Both the position numbers and the translations under genes were made by a program. Positions 32,252 through 41,503 of a DNA stretch of 64,000 bases are shown here, one piece after another. The DNA is from Mucidula mucida (lineage: Eukaryota > Basidiomycota > Agaricomycetes > Agaricales > Physalacriaceae), in assembly GCA_015501055.1 (NCBI GenBank), contig JADNYV010000035.1, forward strand, positions 225,693-289,692. Direction: 5' to 3'. Under the pieces are notes generated by a model. It was given only the letters and a program-made list of their open reading frames with translations. It was not told where the DNA came from and searched no databases. The stretch's first letter is position 1. Every line of letters starts with the position of its first letter.

Positions 32252-33472
32252 TTAAGGCGCAAGTTCCATTCTGCGCCAGAGTCGCTCCATGAGGGCTGCA
32301 GAGGGTAGCGTGACGTCGAGGGGTTCGGTATTGGGCGGTGGCATGGGTCGGAATAGATGTAATGGAAATTGTGACATGGGGACTTCAATGCGAGCAAGCG
32401 CGGGTGGCTTCGGCTTGTTCGGATATTGTTGGTGGAAATCGCTGATAGCTTCGTCGGCATTTTTGAGATTGCATGCCGGTTCCCATGTCTGCTCGTGTGT
32501 GCCGTAACCTTTCCAGTGAACCTTGTATTGAAAACCCCCGCGGTACTTTCGGGAATTAACCACTTTCTCAACCTCCCATTCCGGTTCGGCTCCTTCCAGC
32601 ACAGGTGGTGGACGCGTGTCTCGGGGTTGTGTCGGAAATTGGGGCTCGTGGTAAGGCGTCAACAGGGCCTCATTGAACACGGGATGGATGCTTTTCCACG
32701 TGTGAGGAATCTGGAGCTTGTAAGAGCTCGTCCCGACTTTCTTGATCACTTTGAACGGCCCGAAGCGTTTGTCATCGAGCTTCTTCATTGGTCGATCCGT
32801 GCTGAGATTCGTCCCTTCCAGCCATACTTTGTCGCCTTCCTTGTACTCCACTGCCTCTGTCCGTTTCCTGTCATAAAACCGTTTCATATCCTCTTTGGCC
32901 ATCTTCAATGCCGACCCCACTTCGTCCCATGTTTTCCTCATGCCGTCGGCAAACTCCTGCGCAGTCTCATTTCTCGATGCCGTTTTCGGGGCGGTGCCTT
33001 TGTAGGGGTGTCTGCCCATGTCTGCAAAGAACGGAGTGACTTTAGTTGCCGAGTGTACCCGATCATTGTAAACAAATTCGGCAGAGGGTAGCCATTCGTG
33101 CCAGTCGTTCTGATGGTAGTTGACAAATAACCGTAAGAAATGTTCTATCTCTTGGTTCAGCCGTTCCGTCTGCCCATTTGCCTGTGGATGATACGCCGTT
33201 GTAAAGTTTCCTTGTATGCCCAACAACCGGTACAACTCCTTCATAAAACGCGAGTGGTATTGTGGACCGCGATCATGTATCATCTGGCGTGGCATCCCAT
33301 GTATGGGGAAAATGCGATCTCGGTAGATGCGGGCCATGCCTTCTGACGTCAGAGTGGTGTGTGTCGGTATGATATGTAATGCTTTGTGAAATGGTCCACA
33401 AACGTGCTGATAGCGTTGTATCCTCCCGATTCCGGCAGCTCTCCAATCATGTCCGTCCCTACTATTTCCCAT
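32252..33472 (-). pseudogene. Gypsy pol, integrase C-part and chromodomain
   Basis: Continuation of pol after a frameshift near 33,370. It carries the second half of the integrase core (MIHDRGPQYHSRFMKEL, then TAYHPQANGQTERLNQEIE, the D-x35-E pair) and the GPFKVIKKVGTSSYKL domain. The chromodomain near 32,440-32,590 includes VEKVVNSRKYRGGFQYKVHW and a TWEPACNL end. Chromodomains bind methylated histone tails and steer integration toward heterochromatin. The frame break follows FTK and behaves like a one-base loss in an A/G run; it could also be a sequencing error. Confidence 0.9.
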
Positions 33473-36198
33473 GGCTCGCTTGGCACATCAATAGGATGAA
33501 GAGGTGCAGCCGGCTTCGTGCGATGTGACTTGGTGACCTGGCATTTTTGACACCCTTCTACGTATTCCCGGACGTCTCGGCTGATTCCTGGCCACCAATA
33601 GGTGCGTGTGATCAGCTCGAGGGTCTTGTATCGTCCAGGATGCCCTGCAAGCTGTGCATCATGGTGCATTCCAATAACTCTTCCCCGCAATTCCTTGTCC
33701 TTCGGTATGTAAATACGATCCTTCCACATAATAAGTCCATTTTCCTTCTCTTCCCATCCTTTTTCTTTGTTTTCTAATGCTTTTTGTATGTATCTGTCTT
33801 TGTTTCCTTTTCTTTGTTTGATTTTGTTAAGTAATTTGTCCTCCGGTGTATCTACTGTATGTAAAGAAAATTGAATTTGTGAAATAAAAAACTCCGGCTT
33901 GAGCAAAACAATGTTTTCGTTATCTTTTTCCCCCTTCTCAAGGCCTGTCATCCTTGACAAGGCATCAGCTTTCCCCATCGTCTTGCCCGGCTTGTGAATC
34001 ATCTGTATGTCATATTCCGCTAACTCCGTAACCCATCTCGCCTGCCTCCGATTCAACTTCTGTGGCTTCCGGAAGTACTGGAGGTTTTGATGATCGGTAA
34101 ACACCTCCACTGTTTCCTTTGCTCCAAGGAGATATTGTCTCCAGTCATCAATCGAGTCCATAATAGCCATCATCTCTTTGTCATAGATCTCATAATTGCG
34201 CTCTACTTCGTTCAGCGCGCGAGACCGAAAGGCTACTGGTCTCCATTTTCCATCCACCAACTGGGAAAGAACCGCCCCGTTCGCATAGTTCGAGGAGTCT
34301 GCCTCAACTCGAAACTTGCCGTCGTCGCGTGGTACGATCAGAACGGGTTCTTCCGTCATCCTCCGCTTCAACTCCTCAAATGCCTCGTGCTGCTCTATGC
34401 CCCAAACCCACTCGCCCTTCCCGGTTAGCGATGTCAATGGCTTCGCTACTCCCGCAAATCCCCGGATGAAACGTCGGTAGAAGTTGCAGAAGCCCAGGAA
34501 TGACTGTACTTCCTTCTTCTTCGTCGGCTCCTTCCATTCCTTTACTACGGCCACTTTTGCCGGATCCATCTTCACCTCTCCTCCTCCAATAATAACTCCT
34601 AAGTAGTCTACAGTATGTGCCTCGAAACTACATTTCTCGGGTTTTAAATACAACTTATTTACTCGTAATATTTCTAATACTCGTCGTACGATATGCCTAT
34701 GTTCTTCCAACGTGTTCGTAAAGATAAGTATGTCATCCAAGTAAACTATAACATGTCCTTCATCAATCAGCTCCTTCAGAATGTGATTCATGAACGATTG
34801 GAATGTCGCCGGCGAGTTTGTAAGTCCGAAGAACATGACTGAGGGCTCGAACAGGCCTCGGTTTGTTCTAAACGCCGCTTTCCACTCATCACCTTCTTTG
34901 ATCCGGATGTTATTGTAACCCCATCGGACATCCATCTTTGTGAAAACCTTTGCTCCCTTCAACTTGTCGATAAGCTCCTGAATCAACGGCAAGGGGTATC
35001 GGTTCTTGATTGTCATGTCGTTCAACTTCCGATAATCTTGTACTGGCCGAAGGCTTCCATCCTTCTTTTTGACAAAGAAGAAAGGTGATGCCATAGGTGA
35101 AATTGATGGCCGTATACGTCCCGTCCGTATGTTTTCTTCCAGGAACTCATCTAACGCCTTCTGCTCGGATGGACTAAGGGGATAAACCTTGCAGTCAACC
35201 GGTTTGGAACCAGGCGTAAGTTCTATCGCGTGATCCCAGGGTCTTCGCTCCGGTAACTTGTCAAAGTCCGCCTTGCTGAATACATCGGAGAATTCCTCGA
35301 TGTAAGGTGCAGCAGCGGATGAAGGCTGTTGTGATCTCAGCTTTTCTCCGCTTTTGCGATAGTTGTCCCAGTCCATCCAGAACAAACGCTCTCCCTCTTC
35401 CAACTTCTCTTCTACGTCTTCTCCTTCATCTTCCGGTGAGTCGTACTCGGGTAGATAGCCGCAGCGGTCTGGGCATCGATCAAAGGTCAATGTGGATTCC
35501 GTCCAGTTGATCGTGGGGTTGTGATATCGTAGCCAATCTAGCCCCAAAAAGATGCTTGTTTTGCCGAGATTGGTGACGGCCAACTCAATCTTTTCGGCGT
35601 GATCTCCGATCTTCATCCGGACCTCCACAAAACCTTCGATTGCTCCTCCCTCGTTTAGGGTTCCATCCGCATTGTAGACAGGGAGCTTGACCGGTAACTC
35701 CTTGATTGGGAGTTCGTTCTTCTCAACGAATTCTTTATTGACGCAAGAACCCGTTGCTCCGCTGTCAAGAAGGGCACTCGTTTCCCATTCAGAGCCTGTG
35801 TGCACGCTCTCTATGGTTACTCGGAGTTTCATGTCTTGCCCCTTTGTTCCCCGGATGTACTTCCTCGACTTTTTTAACTCCGTCACAGCTTCCACCGCAG
35901 CTTCCTTCGTCAACGCTCTGATCGCCATCACTTTCTCCTCTGTCGCTTCTCTTTCTCTCCGCTCCGGCATCCATGCTCTCAAAATTCCCACTGCTCTCGG
36001 CACTTCGTCCTCTCTTAGCCGTTGTGCAATCCACTCGGGCGTGTTTGGCTCAAATCTTTCTTTCGCAGGTTTTGTTGGTGAAGTCGTCGATGATATTTTA
36101 GGTGTATCAGTACCAGTACTATAAATAAATTCTGCCTCTGACGACTTTTCCCTTGATGACTGCTCCGGCAGGACTGCGTCTACTGCGGGAGCTTTGCA
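33349..36198 (-). CDS. Gypsy pol: protease, RT, RNase H, integrase N-part
   Basis: The frame is open from the gag overlap (about 36,198) to a stop at 33349. In order: aspartic protease LLDSGATGSCV, reverse transcriptase with the catalytic VIVYLDDILIF and FFGLTNSPATFQSFM, RNase H (FRVEADSSNYANGAVLSQL, YEIYDKEMMA, FTDHQNLQYF), integrase zinc finger (HDAQLAGHPGRYKTLELI, then GCQKCQ) and the first catalytic Asp (GTDMIGELPE). No ATG is needed if it is made as a Gag-Pol fusion by minus-one frameshifting, because the frame is in -1 register to gag with no intervening stop. Downstream it breaks at about 33,370. Confidence 0.92.
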   Translation of the reverse strand, partial: CKAPAVDAVLPEQSSREKSSEAEFIYSTGTDTPKISSTTSPTKPAKERFEPNTPEWIAQRLREDEVPRAVGILRAWMPERREREATEEKVMAIRALTKEAAVEAVTELKKSRKYIRGTKGQDMKLRVTIESVHTGSEWETSALLDSGATGSCVNKEFVEKNELPIKELPVKLPVYNADGTLNEGGAIEGFVEVRMKIGDHAEKIELAVTNLGKTSIFLGLDWLRYHNPTINWTESTLTFDRCPDRCGYLPEYDSPEDEGEDVEEKLEEGERLFWMDWDNYRKSGEKLRSQQPSSAAAPYIEEFSDVFSKADFDKLPERRPWDHAIELTPGSKPVDCKVYPLSPSEQKALDEFLEENIRTGRIRPSISPMASPFFFVKKKDGSLRPVQDYRKLNDMTIKNRYPLPLIQELIDKLKGAKVFTKMDVRWGYNNIRIKEGDEWKAAFRTNRGLFEPSVMFFGLTNSPATFQSFMNHILKELIDEGHVIVYLDDILIFTNTLEEHRHIVRRVLEILRVNKLYLKPEKCSFEAHTVDYLGVIIGGGEVKMDPAKVAVVKEWKEPTKKKEVQSFLGFCNFYRRFIRGFAGVAKPLTSLTGKGEWVWGIEQHEAFEELKRRMTEEPVLIVPRDDGKFRVEADSSNYANGAVLSQLVDGKWRPVAFRSRALNEVERNYEIYDKEMMAIMDSIDDWRQYLLGAKETVEVFTDHQNLQYFRKPQKLNRRQARWVTELAEYDIQMIHKPGKTMGKADALSRMTGLEKGEKDNENIVLLKPEFFISQIQFSLHTVDTPEDKLLNKIKQRKGNKDRYIQKALENKEKGWEEKENGLIMWKDRIYIPKDKELRGRVIGMHHDAQLAGHPGRYKTLELITRTYWWPGISRDVREYVEGCQKCQVTKSHRTKPAAPLHPIDVPSEPWEIVGTDMIGELPESGGYNAISTFVDHFTKHYISYRHTPL

Positions 36199-37109
36199 AA
36201 ACCCAACTCTTCGGCCAGCTTCTTCTTCTCCTCGTCATTCATCTCGGTCCATAAACCCCGAATCGTCTGGGGTCGACCCTTCTTCGGACAGAACCTGCTG
36301 ACGTGGCCGTGTTCGCCACAGCTGAAGCAAAGTCCTCTTCGACGTGCGTTGTCGATGTCCATTGGTCTGCCGGCTCCTCCATAGGTAACGCCGGTGGCAT
36401 CTCGTCGTGTGGTCGGCATCGGGGGTGGGTTCGTAGGATTGGCTCTCGATGTAGCCGCCTGCGGAGCTAGGGGCCGGGCCTGCATGCCGGACCTCTTGCT
36501 CGCCGCCCGCCTTCTCCATAGCTGATCGATCTGAATGATCTGTGCCTTCCAATCTTTGTACTTCTTTGGCAACCCATCTCGGCTGCCATAGATCTGGTCG
36601 ATGATCTTCTCGTTGACATTGGTCTCGAGAAGTCGCACGACAAATGCGTCATCCTTCGAGTATTCCGCCTGAGTAAGCAGGACCTCGAACTTCTGAAAGA
36701 AATCTTGAGCGGTGTCTTGCCCCTGGCGCAACCGTTCGATCTGATCTTGCGCATCTCGCGCGAGGTTGGAGTCCACAAATTGCTCCTTCAAGTTCTCCTT
36801 GAACTCAGTCCAAGAGACTGTCCATTCCTCTTCCTCCTCGTCGAAGTTCTGGTCCGAGTAGTTCTGGACCCATGCATCAACGTGATCTCCTCGGATGTAG
36901 GAGAGAACAACATCAATCCTTTCGGAGTCCGATGTGAGGTTGTTCTTCTTGTCACGGATGTATGTGAACATCGATCGCCACCAGCTCTTGTACTTGGACT
37001 TGTCCCCGTCATAGTCATAAGGCTTGTTGACAAGGGATCGGCCTTTGGTTTCGTCATTGGCGTGATGAACGGGTGTGTGATGAGCGGCTTCGGGTGCTTC
37101 GTTGGACAT
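36180..37109 (-). CDS. Gypsy gag (capsid and nucleocapsid)
   Basis: An intact 309-aa frame from ATG 37109. It has a retrotransposon capsid core (SWWRSMFTYIRDKKNNL, then WTEFKENLKEQFVDSNLARD and AQDFFQKFEVLLTQAEYSK) and one CCHC zinc knuckle, CFSCGEHGHVSRFC, near residue 270. It ends LGFAKLPQ and overlaps the pol frame. The decayed plus-strand copy at 61706 aligns throughout. Confidence 0.95.
   Translation of the reverse strand: MSNEAPEAAHHTPVHHANDETKGRSLVNKPYDYDGDKSKYKSWWRSMFTYIRDKKNNLTSDSERIDVVLSYIRGDHVDAWVQNYSDQNFDEEEEEWTVSWTEFKENLKEQFVDSNLARDAQDQIERLRQGQDTAQDFFQKFEVLLTQAEYSKDDAFVVRLLETNVNEKIIDQIYGSRDGLPKKYKDWKAQIIQIDQLWRRRAASKRSGMQARPLAPQAATSRANPTNPPPMPTTRRDATGVTYGGAGRPMDIDNARRRGLCFSCGEHGHVSRFCPKKGRPQTIRGLWTEMNDEEKKKLAEELGFAKLPQ
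36198..36204 (-). promoter_or_regulatory. Putative -1 frameshift slippery site GGGTTTT
   Basis: On the minus strand gag reads G GGT TTT in phase at codons Gly-Phe, matching X-XXY-YYZ. Nine nt later CCGCAG can pair with CTG-C-CGG around an 11-nt loop. Re-reading from the last T enters the pol frame, which is open. The same layout exists at 62605-62611. Confidence 0.7.
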
Positions 37110-37705
37110 GATGGATCGGGGTGATGGGATCGGAGAGTGAAAGGGTGAAAGTGGGGATATGGGTGATGCGGATTTGGATGAAACGGGTGAGGGAATAGAG
37201 GTTTGGATGAATAGGGAGGGATCGCCTAGATCTGAGATAGAATCCAGGACTTGGTAGGTGGGGAATGATGATGTGTATCGTAAGGTAGGTAAAGTAGGTA
37301 GTTATCGTAACTGTCTACGCTATTTTACCGACTACTGACTACGTATCTACGGAGCCCAAGAGCTCGTCACAAGTTCGCAATTGCCCAGCCGACGTCCCTC
37401 TGGTGTGAGGTAAGCCGAAGTTTTCCTGGGAACGGGGGTTGACCCGTAAACAGCGCCCACTGAAGTGCAACTGCCAAAAGTTCGTTCTCGTGAGAGCGGC
37501 TACTTCCAGCACCCGAGGCAGTTATCTCTAACTGTTAGCCGGCGCTACTGGGACCAATACACACGTATGCGGACGTGCGCTGGAATTAGGAATCCGTCGA
37601 TCTGTAAACAGAAAAGGGGATGGGGAATGTGCGATGATCAAACAGCGAAGTGCTGATCGACGATCAGGGATGTGTGGTAGGTGGTAGAAAGGAGTTCCGA
37701 TCTTC
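37110..37705 (-). other. Gypsy 5' leader
   Basis: Untranslated internal region between the 5' LTR and gag. It matches 61108-61705 of the other copy. It contains the self-primer binding site next to the LTR and no coding frame. Confidence 0.8.
37693..37703 (-). promoter_or_regulatory. Self-primer binding site
   Basis: On the minus strand AGATCGGAACT lies 2 nt behind the 5' LTR end. It is the exact complement of AGTTCCGATCT inside the same LTR (37812-37822), which is where the transcript should start. Confidence 0.75.
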
Positions 37706-38235
37706 TGTTAGCGACTGACTAAGCCTCGAGACTAAACCAGGTACCACAGCAAGAAACTAAGGAAGAAAGTGTTCGCGTTCGTAGAACTAGGCTAGGCCAG
37801 GTGTATAAACGAGATCGGAACTAAAGTACAATGATACTACACTACTGCTTATATACTAGTAAGTCTGTGTTTGAAGCTCCTTGTCCATACGCGTTTCCAC
37901 TAGGGATGCTCCACGCCCTTGACCCAGTGTTGTATGCTACTAGTCCGTGAAACCATTAAATACGAGTGGTGACTGCATGTAAGTAATAATACTGAAACGA
38001 CCATGTGTGCTACGAGTGTCGGTGGTGTGTATACAATAGGGAGTCCATGAGGTATCGGCATGTATGATGTCATCCATGTGTTGGGCGTGTGTCCGACATG
38101 AGTACGGCTTTGGTAATGAAAAGGGGTATGATCGGTGACGAAACAGATGATGAAACGGTCCGTTGGTTGATAAGACAAGGCTCCCGATAAGATATGATAA
38201 GATGTGAAAATGTGAAAATATGGCGATTCATAACA
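37706..38235 (-). repeat. Gypsy 5' LTR
   Basis: 530 bp, nearly identical to 31711-32240. It contains the promoter (TATATAAG, minus strand 37855-37848) and the predicted start 33 nt downstream. Confidence 0.95.
37812..37855 (-). promoter_or_regulatory. Gypsy promoter: TATA box and transcript start
   Basis: TATATAAG at 37855-37848 (minus) is followed 33 nt later by AGTTCCGATCT (37822-37812). That is the usual TATA-to-start distance. The start motif doubles as the self-primer. Confidence 0.6.
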
Positions 38236-38240
38236 CTTGC

Positions 38241-38418
38241 CCTTAGTCTTTCTGCCACGACTAAGGGTAAGCATTCTTCTCATGTACCAACGATACACGG
38301 GCTGATACATAGCGTAGCGTGTTCTGACAGTCCGTGATACGTACAGGTACAATATAATAGTCTTTCTGCCACGACTAAGGCGTGTTCTGACAGTCCGTGA
38401 TATGTACAGGTTCTAACA
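38241..38418 (+). repeat. Copia element 1, 5' LTR, second part
   Basis: Matches 43475-43652. It resumes at CCTTAGTC after the Gypsy and its CTTGC duplication, and ends TTCTAACA. Confidence 0.93.
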
Positions 38419-38428
38419 GGTTATGGGC
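38419..38428 (+). promoter_or_regulatory. Copia element 1 primer binding site
   Basis: GGTTATGGGC begins at the base after the 5' LTR, the same site as in Copia element 2. It is complementary to the anticodon region of initiator tRNA-Met. Confidence 0.75.
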
Positions 38429-38536
38429 ATTTGGTGAAGGCCTCACCATCCCTGACGTTGCACGAACTCGGACACACCATTATAGGACATTTTCGACGTC
38501 CCGCCTAGACGATTTTGACGCATACACACGGCTCTG

Positions 38537-40588
38537 ATGCCCGGAACAAAGAAACAGCCAGCCGCGGAGCCAATTAGAACACTTAGAAGACGGAGCACGT
38601 CGCTCGCAGAGATGGACACCAATATCGGGCCCTCTGTCGCCGCAGGAGGAGCGTCAGGAGTAACTTTCGAGACGCGGATGATGGACATGGTCGAGCGGTC
38701 GGAGGCACGGATGATGGCGATGTTTGAGAGGATGATGGGCACGCGCAAGAGACGCGATTCGAGCCGCCACTCATGCCCTTCGTCGCCAGCACCATCTTCG
38801 CTCACCGAAACCATGCGCTTCGACCGCACACACCCACGCATACGTCCCGTATCCATCACAATATCCGCATGGCCCGCCGGGCAAGAAAAGCTCAGTCTCG
38901 CCGTCTCCAACTTTGCACGCTGGTCCGAGGTCCTACACGATGTCCTCACAATCGCTCAGCCTCTCGTCTACCACATATCCCCAGACCCTAATGACGTGTA
39001 CGAACAGCCAGACCCAGACGAGGAACCACGCGCTTACGGGAACTGGCTGCAGAATGACGCGGTGGTTGTCGCTTTCACGCGCCTGACGATGGTTCCTGAG
39101 GAAGCAGCCATCTTCCGGGAGATAACGACAGCCAAAGAGCTTTGGGCCGCCATCACTGAGCGCCACCTTAGACGTGGCGTAGTCGCGCAGGTCACTCTCA
39201 TCTGTCAACTCCTCTTGTACACGCTAGCGCCGGGCGACGACATTTCGCGAAAATTACACGAAATGCGAGACGTCAACAAGAGACTCTGGGAGATGGGAGC
39301 GCCAATAGAAGACGATTTCCTTTGCGTCGCACTCATCCGGGCGATGGGCACCCACTACCCGATCCTACGTTCGCGTGTTATGGAGAACATTTCGCGGTCC
39401 ACGAAGGAGACACCATACAGATCAGAGGATATACGCGCGCTCTTCGAACTCGAGGCGGAAATCAAGAAAGATGATGCGCAAGATACAGCCATGGTTGCAT
39501 CCAAGACGCCAACAAGAGAGACTTGCGGGAACTGTGGACTGCTCGGCCACACTAGACCATACTGCGTCAGGAAGGGCGGCGGTATGGAAGGGAAGACCAT
39601 CCTAGAAGCGAAAGAGGCGGCCAGAGATGCGAAGTATGGGAAACGTCGCAGAAAAGAAAACGCCAAACCAAAGAACGACGAAGCGAAAGATGCCAAGAAG
39701 AAAGACGATGCAGCTCACGCGGTGGACATCGACTTCTGTGGACTTTTGACAGACCAACTCCAGGACATATACACTGATGGAGTTCGCAACACCATGGCGC
39801 CTGGCGACTTCGATGAATTGTTTGTCCTAGGCATTGTTGAGGAACCCAGAGCAACGGTTGACTGGAACCAGCACCAGAGACCACTCGATGACAACGCGTT
39901 CAATGCAACAATGGACAGCTTGCTGACACCCATTCCACTATCTGATTCTCCTTGGCTTGCAGACTCTGGAGCCTCTGTACACGTGTCGATGGACAAGACA
40001 GACTTCCAGAACCTTCGTCCACTGGTCAGACCAAGGAGATTTCGTGGTGTTGGTGGTACGTCTATCGAGGCGCGAGGTATTGGGAGCGTGGTCGTGAAGC
40101 TGGACCGTACGGGAACGGAACTTACGCTCAACAACGTCCTCTGGATACCAGAATCCTCCGTTCGCCTACTCTCTATTGCGACCATCTCTGACGACCTTCA
40201 ATGCGAGAGCCGTTTTTCCTCGAATACCATCACCATTATCGCAAATCGCGGACACGGACGCGTCCTAGCAACTGGCACTCGCATGACTTCTCGCAAACTC
40301 TACAAACTTGATTGCTCCAAGATCCCTACTGCTACAGAATCAGCACTCGTATCGGTATCTCCTACTCCTGACGTTGGCGTCTGGCACGCCGACTTGGACA
40401 TCCCAATATCCCCGTCATACTCCACATGGCTCGTCATGCATCTGCCTCCGGTATGCCCGTCAATCTCTCTGAACTGCCGCCCGTTTGCTCATCCTGTATC
40501 CTTGGGAAACAGCCGCATTCGTCAGTTCCAACGGTTCGGGAGGGTGCGAGAGCGACGGAGAGGCTGGAGGTGGTGGCGGTTGACCTGA
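38537..40588 (+). pseudogene. Copia element 1 gag and protease
   Basis: A long frame from ATG 38537. It has a gag core (WAAITERHLRRGVVAQVTLI, then DDISRKLHEMRDVNKRLWEM), a CCHC zinc knuckle CGNCGLLGHTRPYC near residue 330, a Lys-rich tract and the aspartic protease motif WLADSGASVHVS (catalytic Asp476). The pre-integrase motif VGVWHADLD near 40,380 is disrupted by a frameshift (the neighbouring frame continues sensibly as ARHASASGMPVNLSELP), so the tail to 40588 is not native. Confidence 0.9.
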
Positions 40589-41503
40589 CCGGTCCCGAAG
40601 ATGTTGTCTCTGCTTCAGGAAACAGTTACCTTATGTCCATTGTTGACGAAGCCACATGCTTCCCATGGGCTGTACCACTACCATCGAAATCAAGCGCTTT
40701 TGAACGGCTACAAGTATGGGAGTTACAGGTCGAGCACCAGACAGGACAACCCCGAAGAAATATGAGTGGACAACGGCGAACTACGCTCAGACGTGATGAC
40801 AAAGTGGTGCGAATCAAGGGGGATTGAGATCAAGTTCACGGCACCATATACGAGCGCACATAACGGACAATGCGAGAGGACACACAGAACGGTCATGAAC
40901 AAGGCACGTACCATGCGCATTGATGCAGAACTACCACCAAACCGATGGGACGAGTTCTGTGTAACGGCAGCATACCTCACCGCCCGGACACCTGCAGCTG
41001 GCATCAAGTTCAAGACTCCGTTTGAAGCTTGGTACGGTCGGAAACCCAACCTATCCCACTTACGAGAAATCGGTTGTTGCGCGTTCGTCCTCATTCCATC
41101 ACAAAACCCAAAGATATATCAACAATCCATTGAGTGCGTTCTTATTGGATACTCACAGCGAGCGAAGGCGTATAGGTGCTACCATTGACCAACCCACAAA
41201 GTTATTGAATCGTTCCACGTCAAATTTGTAGAATCCCACCAAGACGTCGCCAGACCTTTCAAGCCCGGCACCACCGTCGAATCCCCCAGCACTGACCAGC
41301 CAGAGATCGCGCCAATACCTGAACCCGACACAATCCCACCTCCATCAATCCCATCCAACATCTCCCAAATACCAACAGCATTATTACAACCGTCATCAAA
41401 TACAAACGTACCTGATAGTATAACGAAAGCTGGCCCGGAAACACCGTCATCGAAGAATCCGGGTCACAGCAGTAGGATAGATGGGGAACCGGAAACACCA
41501 TCA
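40426..41503 (+). pseudogene. Copia element 1 integrase
   Basis: The zinc-binding end (CSSCILGKQPH) and core start (VVAVDLTGPEDV, SYLMSIVDEATCF) are in one frame. A second frameshift near 40,755 precedes MDNGELRSDVM (second catalytic Asp), NGQCERTHRTVMNKAR (catalytic Glu) and the YGRKPNLSHLREIG region. A TGA at 41186-41188 interrupts the frame after RCYH, and homologous reading continues as PTHKVIESFHVKFVE. The linker toward the RT carries three near-identical PETPSxKNP units (41,430-41,575). Confidence 0.88.

Larger units (their letters stand above)
31711..38235 (-). mobile_element. Chromodomain Gypsy retrotransposon (chromovirus)
   Basis: Two 530-bp LTRs (31711-32240 and 37706-38235) differ at only two positions I could find. 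The TSD CTTGC is at 31706-31710 and 38236-38240. The internal region holds gag, then pol in the order protease, RT, RNase H, integrase, and a C-terminal chromodomain, which defines the chromovirus branch of Ty3/Gypsy. One frameshift in the integrase is the only obvious lesion, so the insertion is young. It sits inside the 5' LTR of Copia element 1. Confidence 0.96.

Noticed and set aside
32426..33091. A 221-codon plus-strand frame over the Gypsy integrase
   Set aside because: Antisense shadow of the integrase and chromodomain.
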